Assembly: GCA_000708835.1 (NCBI GenBank)
Contig: DF236994.1
Location: 223,257 to 287,256 of the forward strand
DNA from: Klebsormidium nitens
Lineage: Eukaryota > Streptophyta > Klebsormidiophyceae > Klebsormidiales > Klebsormidiaceae
DNA: 64,000 bases
Reading direction: 5' to 3'
Shown here: positions 10,672 to 23,100 of the stretch, in pieces
How the letters are laid out: the number at the start of each line of letters is the position of its first letter
Numbering within the stretch: the stretch's first letter is position 1
Notes under the pieces: model-generated
Databases searched by the model: none
What the model saw: the letters and a program-made list of their open reading frames with translations, nothing else
What the model was told of the DNA's origin: nothing
Program-made: the position numbers and the translations under genes

Positions 10672-13600
10672 ATGCTTTCAAAGTGCCTGAGCTCGGAGTT
10701 GCAGTGGCTATCGCGAAGGGCTGCTTGGAGGTCGTCCTGTTCTTTCGCTCAGTCCAGGCACAATGCGATACCTTCTGCAATGCCTGGATGCGGCTTTGGA
10801 GGGAACCCATTTTTAGATCTTGATGCTGTTTCCAAGAATCAGCGGGTGGTCAAAAAAGGTTCTGCAGCCAGCCAGCCAGACTCAATATTTAACAGCTCTC
10901 TGATCCATACTGCTAAGTATAGGCGCGGCGCCAAACTGGAGCACAGGAGTTGTGCCACATCAGCCGCCTCCGTCCAAGAAAGTGCTGTACCACCGGAAGC
11001 TTTTTCAAAAGAAGAGTCAACTGTGGCTTCCGCAATTCCGTCAGGCGGTGTGAAAGGTGGCCCAGCATTTGATGGTAGAGGTGGTACAAAAGGTGGTAGA
11101 ACATACTTCCCATATGGAAACCAATTTCGGATAGGAGAGCAGGTGGTGTCGCCCCGCCAGGTCATTGACATGCTTGGGGTCTTCATGGACGACAAGCGGA
11201 AGGAGAGGATGGCTCAGGTAGGGGCGTAAGGTTGAACTCACGGGTTGAGGTCTGAACATTTGAGCAGAAGTGCTGCGAGTTGAAGCTTTCTGATTCATGT
11301 GCTTCTCTTTGTGCGGACGGCGCCAGGTGGGTTCCATGAGAGCACCATGGCTTCTTAGGTTGCTCTGTAGATCTGCTATACTGGACTGAGGAAATGACAA
11401 TGTTAGCGGAGAAGAACTTCTATGTGGGGTCAGGCTTCTGATAACCAACGCCCTCACTTGTGTGCACCACCCTTGCTTATTCAGAAGCCTCAGCCAACTT
11501 TTGCCGCAATAAACAAGGTATACTGTAATGGTATGATGTGAACTCCCTTCAAAAGTGTTCATGGCCTACCATATCTGGAGAAAGATTTCGATCGCAAGGT
11601 CTGGCTTGTCTTTCTCACAAGATGTCTTTCTTCAAAATTAAAATGGCACCACAGTCATCCTCAATTGAAGGCCGGCCTTCGGAAGCTGACTTGACTGGAA
11701 GCTTAGAAACCAGGCTTGATCTTCGAGCCCCCAATGATCAATAGTAGTAGCACGGCTCTGAATAGGACGTTTTGCAGCCTTCGACAGTAGGTCGCTGATC
11801 CCAGTGTGTCTAGTCAACATCCAGAAGTTTGGGATTGTCCTTACGGTAAGGCCTCTCAGTGTAATTTTGAACATGAAAGCCATAATGCTTGATGCGCTTG
11901 ATGATACCAGCAACTTATTATTTCAATTGTTTCTGTTTAGGTTGTCGCCGGACGAACATATGGAATTGTGCCGGTTGTGGAGGGGTTGATAGACTTGGGG
12001 AACGTTGCGGCTGTGTGTCGGTCAGCAGAAGCTCTAGGCTGTCAGGTGAGATGACCGACGCTCCACTCTGCTTGCGTTTCGGTTCGGAGAGAGTTTAGGC
12101 ACCCAACTTGTGTGCATCCCACACCATCGTTCTGATAGAACTCAAAGAGCTAGGCAGTCTGATCGCGGTGCCCATACAAAACCTTTGCTAGATGCCTACG
12201 AAAGTTATGTGGTCAAAAGCGATCCGGCTCATTGGTCAACTGATTTTTAATCAGGCGCTCCAGAAATTCCTGTAAACCCCTTCGCAGAACGTCCATACAA
12301 TGGATCAGCTTGTTTAGACGAACTCTCGAATTTTCGTGCAGGAACAAAATGTCATACTCGTAATTAAGAGTAAGTCAGAACTTCGAAAATGGTCTCAACT
12401 CTCCTTTAAATCATCAACACGTTCCTGCCGCAGAATGTTCATTTGATAGAGCGGGGTGACAAGAAGTACCGGTCGAGTCAGCGGATCACGGCCGGCGCCG
12501 ACAAGTGGCTCGACTTCGAAACCTGGGGAACAACCGAGCAATGCTTTGCCGCTCTTCGGGAGAGGGGCTACAGGATAGCTGTGACGTACTGCGACGGGGG
12601 GTCCGTTTCCACTCCGATTGAGGACATGGATTGGTCGATACCTACGGCAGGTGAAGTGCATTCTGAGCTCGCTTGCGTTTTGATGACAAGCTCTATAACT
12701 AAAGACCGGAGTGCATATGCTGGTGTTTCGTGGTCCCTGCTCTTTGTTTAGACGAATACGTCTTAGGCGAACGTCGAACGGGCAAAGCTTCTGGTATCTG
12801 ATTATTCAGAACCACGAAGCGTAAGGCCAGAAAGGTGGCAGTAAATATGAAGAGCCTCCTTGTCCCGATTGTCAAAGCATTCTAATGATCGAGTTCTCAA
12901 GGTTCAGTGAGCAATTGACATAACCGCTTCCGTCCCTTAACCAGGAAACTGGTCCTCTGACACTGATCCTCCGTCCATCAGCTCAGGTTCCAGCCCCCGG
13001 ATTCCAGCCCTCTAACCTAGAACTCAGTCCTTAAACCTAGGAATCTAGCCTTCTAACCCAGTTCTAAATGCCTGCGCAATCGTTGCTGGGCAACGAGCAC
13101 GCGGGGGGTGAGCCCCGAGACAACTGCGGGCGCGGACCTGCGGCGTTTTTTCATGAACAGTCTTGTTCGAGATTCTTCTTTCCGCTAACCCTACGTCTTC
13201 GATGCAATGACCCGCCTTCCAGCTTACTATCCCAAAATCTAACCCCTGCGCAGTTGTGTTGGGTAACGAGCACGCCGGGGTGAGCCCCGAGGCCATTGCG
13301 GGCGCCGACTGCGGTAGTCGGTCCCCATGAACTATCCTGTCGACAGTTTTGGGTCCGCTAACCCTCCGTCTTCGAGTCATCAACCCAAAATTCAGCCCTC
13401 TAACCCAAAGATAAACCCCTGCGCAGTCGTGCTGGGTAATGAGCACGCCGGGGTGAGCCCCGAGGCCATCGCGGGCGCCGACCTTCAGTGCTCGATCCCC
13501 ATGGACGGGTTCGTCGACAGTTTCAACATCTCGGTTGCGGCCGCGATTATCATGCACTATGCGAAGCGGCAGCGGGTAAGCACTTTCTTCACTAACTCTC

Positions 13601-14270
13601 GTCTCGTACATACGCAGACTCAGCCATCATCGGGAATGTGTGCTTTTTCAATCGCGTCTAAATGAAGGGCCCCGGAGACTTGAAGCCCCTGCGATCGGAT
13701 CGCAAGTGACCACTCAGGTTCTATTAATGATGAAACCGTTCGTCAGTGTGAGTGGGACGTCTCGCACTCCGCTCTGTTTGTGCGGCTGTTTCATCTCCGG
13801 GCGCCTGAGCGCGTCGAGGGGCGTCTTAGCGCAGTCGGGCCCATCGCCTGTGCCACAGAATGGTCTTTTCTATGGGCCGTGTGATGTTGAAATTCTGGCA
13901 TTGAATGCTTCATATTTCACACCCCGGCCTCCTGAGAGTCCATCCCTTGAAAACATTTCGCTGCAACTTGACAAGATTCCAACTTTCTCGTACGCTGACT
14001 AAGCAACGAACAAGGAAAGCCTCTCTGACGATTTGCGTTCATTCCCTTTTTCGAAGACTGCCCGACTCGTTGACAAACTTTTTGCTGCCTCTCTTGCAGG
14101 GCCGACGCGGCGACCTGACGCCCGAGCAGCAGGAGATTCTGACCGCCGAGTTTTACCTGCGCAACAACTCGACCACGGAGGACGTGCTTCAGCACCTGCT
14201 GTCCAAGAGCAGCGTCGTGCCGCAGGTGACGCCCGCTCTAGTTCCTGAGCACTGGTTTTATATGCTTTGA
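10672..14270 (+). CDS. TrmH/SpoU-family RNA 2'-O-methyltransferase, probably organellar
   Basis: SPOUT enzymes of this family use S-adenosylmethionine to methylate a ribose 2'-OH in tRNA or rRNA (TrmH makes Gm18). Five coding exons: 10672-11217, 11941-12045, 12434-12650, 13427-13575, 14100-14270, about 395 residues, all phases consistent. Motif 1 is LIDLGNVAAVCRSAEALG (Asn203, Arg209). Motif 2 is VVLGNEHAGVSPEAIAGAD. Motif 3 is IPMDGFVDSFNISVAAAI. The TrmH C-terminal helix region follows as GRRGDLTPEQQEILTAEFY. Residues 1 to about 150 are Ser/Ala/Arg-rich without a domain and start MLSKCLSSELQWLSRRAAWR, which suits an organelle transit peptide, although the exact start is uncertain. The stop at 14270 follows a possible donor at 14226, so the last few residues could differ. 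Fragments of exon 4 are duplicated upstream of it. Confidence 0.85.
13071..13575 (+). repeat. 173-bp tandem triplication covering the acceptor and start of TrmH exon 4
   Basis: CCTGCGCA followed by the sequence for (V)LGNEHAG recurs at 13071, 13245 and 13418, spacings 174 and 173 bp. The third copy is the functional exon (13427-13575). In the first copy the acceptor CAG is mutated to CAA and the frame is broken. In the second copy the acceptor CAG survives and about 19 codons of motif 2 remain open, then it degenerates. Pyrimidine-rich flanks with 'CCAGCCCTCTAACC' variants are duplicated too. Confidence 0.93.
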
Positions 14271-16076
14271 CTTCCACTCGTATTCCTGGACTGATGTGAA
14301 CTTGCATGCTTCTCGCTCCGCCCTAGTTTCTGCGCCATCGTCGCTCCTATGCTTACGGATTGGATCTGGTTTTTGCCCGTCGTTTCCGTCACGTTTCCAA
14401 CCTGCTTAAGGAGTCGTTCTTCTGCTACATGCTTGTTGCTTCCAAGGGGCCGTCCAACGTCGTTGCGTATTCTCGAAAAGCAAGCGTGATTCTGCACCAC
14501 ACTTGGTGCAACGAACAACACCGGAAGAGTGAACGTAACAGCTAAGCGCCTGTTCGGATTTGCAGGGCCTTCGATCGAAACTCTGAAAGAGCCGCGGCAT
14601 GCAGCCGACAGCGATGCGTAAACCAAACTGTTGTATATGAATACTTCCATGAGCGTCAAGGTTAGTGCTGGATACAGGAAGAGGCTTGAATTGCGAAATA
14701 GGGCGGGTACGGGTGCCGCAAAGGGAAGACCTGGATGCCTTGAGCACCTCCGTTGAAGCTTTCGCGGCTTGTTACAATCAGAAGCAATTGTGGTCGCTGC
14801 TTACATTGGCTTGATTCTATCGCGGGCATAAGCAGCTAGCTGACCTAGCCGCCTTTCTCAACATTCGTTGGTGAAATCTGACCCTTACGTTTATATGTCC
14901 GTTCGCTCTGCTCATGCCACGAAAGAAATCCGAGATCCGAAGATTCAAGATAGCAAGTGGAAGGCAATAGGTGATTGTCGTATGCGAAATGTGTTTGGTA
15001 TGCAGACCTACCACAACGACAATTAACTGGCTCATGTCCGACACGTCGGCATACCTTTGGACACTCTGTGTTTCGCCGGCCGGGCATTTCTCAAAATTAC
15101 TGCGCTGCCGATCCTGTTCATCATGCCATTTCCAAACATGGTATAATGCAGTCATGTCGCGGTCTGTCTTGTCACGGTGGCGCATGATTGAATGTTTATC
15201 GAGCGCTGAATGTTGCATGGCCGGCACAGAGTTTGCAGCAGCCTCTTCACGTCGGAGGCCCTGTTGGACTAGCCTGTTACTGGCAAGCTAGGGGCAATTC
15301 GAGTGCTGCCGATTGACGGTCCTGTCCACAAATTGCCGAAGTGAGTCCCACTTGTGGACTCAGAGCCTCAGCGGCCTGAGCCCTGCATCTGGCTCAGAGG
15401 CTGCCGGGCATGCCCTTAAAACCCAAGTGGGGCGGTTGATTTACTTCGGCATGTTCATCATGCAACTATCAGGAGCGATATTTTTTGCGTGACCGTCACA
15501 TGGCTGCTTGCAGCAACTGCACCATCCTAGAGTACAGAAAGCTATAGTTGGGATTGACGCTTTCCATCCTCATGACATCCAGCCTGTATGCCGGGTTAAC
15601 TCGAACGAATCTGAGATGAGCCGCTCCAGTCGGTTCATGCAACTTGTGCGTGGCCGCGGGACGAGGTCAGAGAGCAGGTTGATATCCATAAAAGTCTGGC
15701 ATTGTCTCTGACGAAGCGTATAACATGGACGGGCCGGCTCCTTGAGCGGGTTCTCTTCGGCGCTGTCTGCGATGAACCTTTTGAATTGCTGGCCGGCCAA
15801 AGAAAAAGGTCATGATCACATCCGGGACTCGCATTTCAAGCAGCGCTTAGTACAGAGAACCGGATTTGACAGACGGTTTCACATGACCTAACAGCCGCGT
15901 GTGTTCTGGCATCCAGGAAACCCGAGCACTCTAAGCAAGGTCCCGCACCCAAAAGTCGAGGCGGTCGGCATCCGCATGCACCCTAACCCCCAAGCCAACC
16001 CCACCCGATCCCCGACTTCTTTGCCTATACATGCTTATGCTTTACATGACACGTGTCAGGTTAGCGCCAGCTCAAG
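14271..16076. other. Intergenic between convergent TrmH and USP genes
   Basis: These 1.8 kb contain the two 3' ends. No reading frame here shows codon bias or a recognisable domain. The only structure I can point to is the foldback at 15334-15451, listed separately. Confidence 0.55.
15334..15451. repeat. Imperfect foldback (inverted repeat)
   Basis: TGCCGAAGT and CCCACTTG on the left pair with CAAGTGGG and ACTTCGGCA on the right. Inside them a second stem pairs CCTGAGCC with GGCTCAG. The whole is about 118 bp and could be a small foldback transposon relic or an RNA hairpin. It has no flanking duplication I can see. Confidence 0.5.
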
Positions 16077-18909
16077 TCACGGATTGGCGCTCGATTCCTC
16101 CACAGTGAGGCCGCGCCGCAAACTGGCGGCCAGTCCCCCCACCGGGTCTGACGCGGTGGGTACCACGACGACCGGGACCGGGCTGTTGTGCACCACATGG
16201 TTGCTGACGCTGCCCAGGAAGAGTCTGAAAAGAAGGAAGGGAAATGGAGCGTCAGATGGGTCCTCCCGGGATTGTTTGCTGACCTTAACGACAAAATAGA
16301 AGAGAAGCATCGATGTTCAAGACGAAAGTCGTTGGCCAATCGGACGCAAAGTCACGGGTATCAGGAGGCGTATCAGACGGCCAAGATTTGGTGATTGCGA
16401 AAGACTTTTCTTGGGGTTTCTTGGGGTAGTGCTTTTCTTATCAGGGACGAAGACGAAGGCAGTGTTGCATCTCCAGTCACACGGAGTCTGATCAAAAGGG
16501 CGGCTGGCTGAAACGGGATAATTTGAAACCTGACTCGGGACCTCATAAAGAGTAGTACCATCGGTTAGACGCAACGGACCTGTATGTGGACTCCAAGTGG
16601 GAAGATGCATGAAAACAGTTCTTTGAGTACAAATTCCTGCTGTGAACCTGGAAGTTAGCACGCTTAACCACTGCCGTCGACGTGGGTCAAGGCTTACTTC
16701 CTCTTGTAACAGCGGGATGAGGTTAATCCAATACTTCCGTTGTGATTGGAGGATGACTCAATGAATCGAAAGTAACGGCTAGGGGTTACTTTCTGTCAGA
16801 AGTAGGTTCCAGCGATGTGAATTAAGGCTGACCACTCACCGCGACATCGGGTTAAGGCCCCGGCTGCCCATAACCACCAAGTCCACCGGATGGCTGTTCA
16901 GGTGCTTGAGGAGCTCTGAGCGCGGGTCGCCTGCAACGACCGCGAAGGTGCACGGAACGGACTGCAACGGAAAACGGGAAGTCGATTCTTTTGGTTCTTA
17001 AGGCTGAAGGATTCTCATGATTGTATAGATAAATGGCGAGATTCACCTTGATTGTTGACATCGTTTGGAATAGTCCCGCAGTCTTACTAGGAAAAGTAAG
17101 GAGTTGTCTGGCAAGACGGCAGCCATGCACTTCTGCCGTTGTTAAATGCTCCCAAAGATCAAAGCGGATGTACTCAAAAGAAGTGTTCGCGCGTGGTCTA
17201 ATTCTCAAGCAACTACGTGTTCTTGATTCGTGTTAAACCCGAAGATACGATATGAAATAAGGCACGAGAACAAGAACTGAGCCTTCGTGCGAGACTTTGA
17301 CCGGCCAAAGATGAGTTAGTGAAATGTCTGAGAACCTTTTTTGGTTATTGTTCACGAGGAGAAGATTTCGATACTAGACATGACTGACGCCCCGAACGTT
17401 GCACGTCCACACCCCGCGATGTCCAGAAAAGGCTGCCGCCACACCAGTGCTTTTTATCAGAACAGCCAACGAGCTGGTGACGCAAGCATGACGCCACGAT
17501 CCGCAGCACGCGCGCGCGCTCACCCCGGACGTGCCGGCCAGTTTGTGCAACTCGTTGACGGCCTCGGTCAGCCGGCGGCCCTCCTGCTCCTGGAGGGTCC
17601 GCCGTGTGCCCTCGCTGACGGTGTCGAAGAAGCCCGGGGCTGCACGGAGGGGACACGGATTCGACTGATCAAATTACTGTCTCCAAACTCAAATGTTGTG
17701 GGGCGTCCCTTTCTGATTCAAAGCAAAAGGAGCCAATGACCAAGATGCTCGAGTTTGGAGCTGCCGGGTAACCCCCTGCCAGCGGAAACCTTCTACGACT
17801 ATGATTGAGCTTCGGGAGATTGTCTTTGAGGCCGTGTTCATTCTTTCATCGCAGCATCTTACAGTATCAGACTCGGCCTTCAACAAACGAGCCTTTGAAC
17901 TATAGATCTGCATGTACCAAACATTCCTTTCTTGGTCATTTTTGCAACCGCCTCTCTTGTTGATGAAGCGTCGCGAAATTGAGATGGCTCCTTTTGGTCA
18001 TTGGAGAACTGGCCAGCGGTTCCATTTCCCACCAAACGAAAGACAAACTCACACCGAGCTTTTCTCTAGCACCAACGAGAAGCCAATGAACCAGAAAAAT
18101 GATACAAATCGTACAGCTTTCGTGTCTTGCAAACGAGCGACTCAACGTCTACTGTTCTCCTTTTAGGGTTTCTTATAATCGAGCAAAACCCATTTAGGCC
18201 GACGAATGAACAGGGCTCGTGTTTCTGGATGAAGGGCCTCAAAGGTCTGCACTTCCCGTGTTTTGCGACAACCACCAGAAAAGTAGAGCGAAAAATGAAC
18301 GGGGCTATGGCTCAATACAGCGACTCGAAAGTCTGCTGATCCTGCTCTACTGAAATCAACGAGCACAACCACATTGGGAAGAGTCAACAAGGTTTGTGTC
18401 TCAAATCCGAGCAGCTCAAAGGTCCGCTGATCCCGTTTTCTTCAAAGACCAAGGAGCAAAACCAAACGAGAGAGAGAAAACACCAAGGATATTCTCCCAC
18501 GATAGAGCGAACTCAAAAGGTCTGCCTTGCGCGATGTGTTAAAAAACCGGCGAGCAGAAGCAAAGTTGAGAGGGGGTAAAACAGGCTCATGTCTCACGAT
18601 ATAGCACCTGAAAGGTCGTACTCTTCAATGTTCAACGAGCAGAACCAAACTGAGGGTGGAGGAATCAGAAGCTCTCTTACGGTATAGCGACTCAAAGGCC
18701 TGGAACAGCACCAGGTCGTCGCCGCGCTCCCTGCTCGCAATCTTGTCCCGCGCAAACTCGAACGCGCTCCTGGCCCCGAGGGAACCATCGAACGCGCACA
18801 GAATGTGGCGCTCCGCGGGCTCGGCCTGCGGGGTTTCGGAGGGTTTGGGCGACGTCGGCGGCGCGGTCTCCGCGCCTAACTTGGGCTGGTCTTGCGCAGC
18901 GGGCTCCAT
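16077..18909 (-). CDS. Universal stress protein (ATP-binding UspA type)
   Basis: USP-domain proteins are small alpha/beta nucleotide-binding proteins of the cytosol linked to stress and hypoxia responses; no enzymatic reaction is assigned here. Four coding exons: 18909-18681, 17639-17524, 16961-16840, 16224-16077, 204 residues, phases consistent. The beta1 strand reads RHILCAFDGSLGARSAFEFA. The ATP-binding signature G-2x-G-9x-G-S is intact as GSRGLNPMSRLFLGS (residues 147-161, split between exons 3 and 4), followed by VSNHVVHNSPVPVVVVP. The first ~34 residues are Pro/Ala/Glu-rich and disordered-looking. The ATG at 18909 is the first in-frame ATG before the domain; the frame stays open upstream without another ATG that I can identify. 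Intron 1 (17640-18680) carries seven decayed copies of the exon 1 end. Confidence 0.9.
18130..18702 (-). repeat. Approximately 83-102 bp degenerate tandem array derived from the USP exon 1 / donor junction
   Basis: Read on the minus strand, CAGGCCTTTGAGTCGCTATA (exon 1 end, 18702-18683) recurs with substitutions at about 18620-18598, 18524-18501, 18429-18408, 18338-18315, 18250-18228 and 18154-18130. A second block, GAGCAGAACCAAA-like, accompanies most copies. The first intronic copy keeps a GTGAGA donor and the second has GTGGGA; the farther copies have lost the GT. The array fills most of the donor half of intron 1. Confidence 0.88.
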
Positions 18910-20161
18910 CTCTTTCCTTCTCAAACGAAGCTTGACTTTCTGTTGGGTGCCGCCCTCTCCCTTCACATCGACTCCTCCTCGACGATCGAAAGAGACAGCC
19001 TCCGGTGTGGTGACGAGCCAGGGCAATCTTGCGAAGACTGAGCCTTCTTCGGCCGCAAGAGCAAGCTCAAGCCAAGAGCTTTCTTGTACAAGCGTTTCTT
19101 TCGTTTGGAAACGAGGCCACCCGCAAGCTCATCAATGTGGATGAAGTCTGTGGACTGGGATGATTCGTCTGCAAATGAGTACGGGAGCTGCGCGGGCTTG
19201 CTGGTTGGGGGTCGGAGACTGCATGTCAAGCGGGGCGAATCGTGCATGCTAGCTGCTATCGTCAATGTGAAAATCGCCTACTGACGGTATCCGATTTGCC
19301 TAACGTTGACGGGGGGAGGCTGCGGTTGCCTTGATCAAAGTCGATTGAGCGTGAGGAGAATCCGATCCGAGATAAGACTTTGGTCATGCGTACAACACCC
19401 TGACACTTCATACGAACACGAAAGAAGGCTGCCGTGGACCTCAGTACCGCTATACTCGACTCAGGTTCGCACTGCTCATCTTGATCATAATCGATCCCTG
19501 AAGCTGATCTCGAAGCCAGCCGATCGATCTCCAACCTCGCCGGCCGTCTTGCCGGGTTCCAGCAGACGTTCCAGTCAATGGTGACTTGATGCCTTGTCAG
19601 CGCGTCAGTGTGCGGCCCCTGAGCGAGCTGTGCGTCGTGTGATCAGTCTAATTCAATCAATCTCCGCATGTAATGACGTCCCGCGTATCAGAATCCCCCA
19701 ATATGCAGCAACCACGGAAGTACAGGATTGGGACAAGTTGCAGCCGCGAGATAAATTCTACTGCAGGCGCTGCACAATACTTGCCGCCAGTTGAGGCCTG
19801 CGACCCAACCTCTAGACGTCAGCTACTGCCTCAACAAACTGATCCGTGAAGACTCCAAGACCATGCGATCCTTTCAACCCATCGCAAGCTTGGGGTCTGC
19901 AACACCATGCAGATTGGAATGCAATCCACATTGATAAGGTACCCGCAGAAGGGTACCAGACCCGCCCGTTGGGTATGAACGGCAACGGATTGCAATCACC
20001 CGTCATGCTTAAAATCTCCAACCGTTTGTTTGAAGTAATCGTGACCTCCTTGACTGAGGTGACCACAATTCCTCGACCAAGACAACGATGAAAGTGGGTA
20101 GACGATACTAGCATCTCGAAGTGCGTGCATGGACTGACGTCACAGTGGGCACGACTACACG
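18910..20161. other. Intergenic between USP 5' end and RNase J 3' end
   Basis: These 1.25 kb hold the USP 5' UTR and promoter and the RNase J 3' UTR. The frame upstream of the USP ATG stays open to about 19026 without an ATG. Nothing else recognisable is seen. Confidence 0.5.
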
Positions 20162-23100
20162 TCAATCCTCTAGAAAGTAGTCCTCTGCCGCCTCTTCCGA
20201 ATCCGAACTGCTCCCGTCCGTTCTCCGGCCCGCGGCGACACGCGGCGCGGCTCCGTTGCCCCGCGCTTTGGGCTCCGCGCCCGCATTCTCCCCGTCCAAC
20301 CCGTCGCTCATCTCCAGCACCCCGTCCGGCGACAAAGTCGCGGTCGCCGTCATCCTCTGCGCAACTCTCTCTCGTTTCGGCGACACGGCTGCCGCGTCGC
20401 TCCGCCGAGTCGCCAACCCCGATAAAGTTCCCGCCAACAGCACATCCTCCGCCGCTCGAAGGCCCGGATCGCCCCCCCGCGAGCCGTTTCCGGAGGGATC
20501 CCCCCGCCCCGACCCGCTCGCGCCCGCCGTCTCCTGCAACGCCCGTGCAAGCACTTCTTTTTCGATTTCCCCCGCCTGGGGCGGCCTATCTTTCACCCCC
20601 CCGACCAGCTTCGGCCCCTTCTTCCCGGGCGCCCGCACTTCCTCCTCTGCGCGCCCGCTTACGCTCGGCTCCTCGACGGCCCACTGGCCCTCATACGCTA
20701 TGACCACCACGTCCGGACGCTTGTTGCTGTACTTTCGGACGGCCCCCCGGATCGCCTGCGCCACCTCCTTTTCGATCACCGAGAGCGGCTGGTTCGCGGC
20801 GATCCGTTTCAGGCATCGCTGGGCCTCGGTTTGCATGACGCCGAGCAGTTTTCCGTGGTCCACCCACATGCATCGTGTCGTGATGCGTATCCGTGCCTTC
20901 AACCCGTACGGCTCCTTTCCGTCCTGGTATTGCTGCGCGCTCGCCAGGACGCGCGTGCCGGCGGGCCGCGTGATTTCGAGGCTATGGCCAAAACGAAGGA
21001 AGCTGATTAGAAGGTTGAATATGACGGCGCCAAAGAGTGCTACGGAGTCTGTCTGTCCAATTGATGGTTATGCTGGCTCCCCAATGGGTTTGGTAAGTGT
21101 GCTTTAGGCAGTCTGTCGCTGAAGGCTGTCGCGGAAGCGGTGCACACTCGGAACTTAGGCGAAACAGCACAACTCAGTGCTGTTTGAAACAAAAGGAACG
21201 ACGCGGCAAGCTGCTTCACTGCGGAAGACGGAGTCAAGCCTTGGATCCTACCACGCGATTAAGGCCGCACGAACGATTTGAGAGCTTACAAGAATTGCTT
21301 GCAAGGCTTCTCTGCTAATGAATCTTGGAAGGTCCTCTTTCTTCCTACCGAGGACCTTTCAGTCGAGTCAGCGGGGCCAAGGAGAAAGTAGGGAGGGCAC
21401 TTGCCTGGCGATTACCATCCCCTCGACAGCGATGTGCATCCGCTCGGCGATCGCCATCTCGTGAGACGACCCCGTCGCACGATCGCCGTCGTTGTATTGC
21501 AACTGCAGCAAAGAAAACGAAGTCAGACGAACTGCCACGTAATTTTTAATCAAGAGATGTCGATAAACAGGAGTATGCATACCAGACAGCATGCGCATCA
21601 ATGAGCTGGTGATGCGTCAGGGCGAAGCTTTGCTTTTTGGCAAGTGGTTGCCGTCTCACCAAAATCGTCCTAGCCATAACTGGCCCGCCAGGTCGAAAGC
21701 TTGAGTTGGGACCATGTCGAGTCAGAGATTCTTGTCGAACTATTACCTCAATGAAAAATCGAAGCTCGTGGCTTCAAAGCTTACTTCCTCTCCCACTTTA
21801 CGGGCGCTCTCACTTTGCGGGCGTGAAAGTCGTCTCACCTTCAAGTTTTGTTGGCCCATCAGGGCTAGTTGACCGGTGGTTACCGTGTTCTTGTTCCGGA
21901 GGGGGGCCACTCCGAGCATTTCACCATTCTTGATGACCTGCAAAATGGATCTTAAGGGTTAAAGCGGCGAGATCTCAGTGCTGGTGGCCGCAAAGGTAGC
22001 TGCTCTGTGGCCACGGACTATGTTAGTAGCAAAGAGTAGCTTAAATGTTATCGAGAAACCCGTCGCTTCCGAATCTCTTGGTCTTACCTCTGTCCAGACA
22101 GCAGATTCCGTGCAACAGGGGCAACCACCGCGCTTCCGCCGAGTCTTTGAGGGGCAACAAATTTTGCCTACGTGGCTCTTAATCGAGGTTCAGCTAGTCC
22201 TTGTCAGCCCACAATGGACCTCACTTCGTTCAAGGACCTCAAATGAATTTCGAAATTGATTCCTCCTCCAAGAAAAAGAGTACCCAGGTTATAACTGAAG
22301 CTCCCAACTCCGTTCTCCAAACCGAAACATAGAGACATTCCTCCTCACCGTGGTATGCCGGATCCCCTGTTGCCGCGCCAGCTGTTCGTGCGCCTTCAGG
22401 AACGCGTACTCGCCGTGCACCGGCAGAAAGTGCTGCGGCTGGCACAGCCGGATCACTTCCTCCTGCTCGTCGGAGTACGCGTGTCCTGACGTGTGCAACC
22501 GCTCCCCGCGCCCCATCGCGATCGCGGGCCCGAGCTCCGCGATGCGGTTCATCATGCGAACGACACGTGTCTCGTTTCCAGGGATCATCTTGGCAGAGTA
22601 GAGGACGAGGTCGTCTTTGTTGAGCTTCAGGTTCTTGCTGCCGCCGAAGGAGGCCAGGTTGAGGGCCGCGCGCGGCTCGGCCTGCAAAAAAGAGGTGATT
22701 TGGCTTTTAAGAGCTCTAGGAGAACATGGAAAGTCTTCTAAAGGAGCCAAAGATTACCCTGCAGGGATCTTCGGCTCTGTGCCGTCTCGTTCTGATGAAA
22801 GTAGTGATGGTTCTAACATTTCCTCTTTACGGCCACCCTCAGCGGTTCTATGTTCGGGGGAAGATTTGAGGCCATTCAATGGCACATGTACAGCTTATAG
22901 ATTGGAAAACGCTCTTCACTTCTTTTCGCTCAGAAGGACAAGTTGCCCATCTCCACACTGAAGTGGCTAAGATGGCCAAAGTCCGTCGCTTTCTGAGGCA
23001 TGGCTGCGAGGTCTCCAAGCACATTCAAGAGTCTGCAACGTTCTGTTACGTGGACACAGCTGCGAGCACGGACCTGAGAGCCGGTGGTGACGATAAGCAA

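Noticed and set aside
20256..21107. A 283-codon plus-strand frame rich in Pro/Ser
   Set aside because: It is antisense to the last RNase J exon, including its low-complexity linker; no domain is present.
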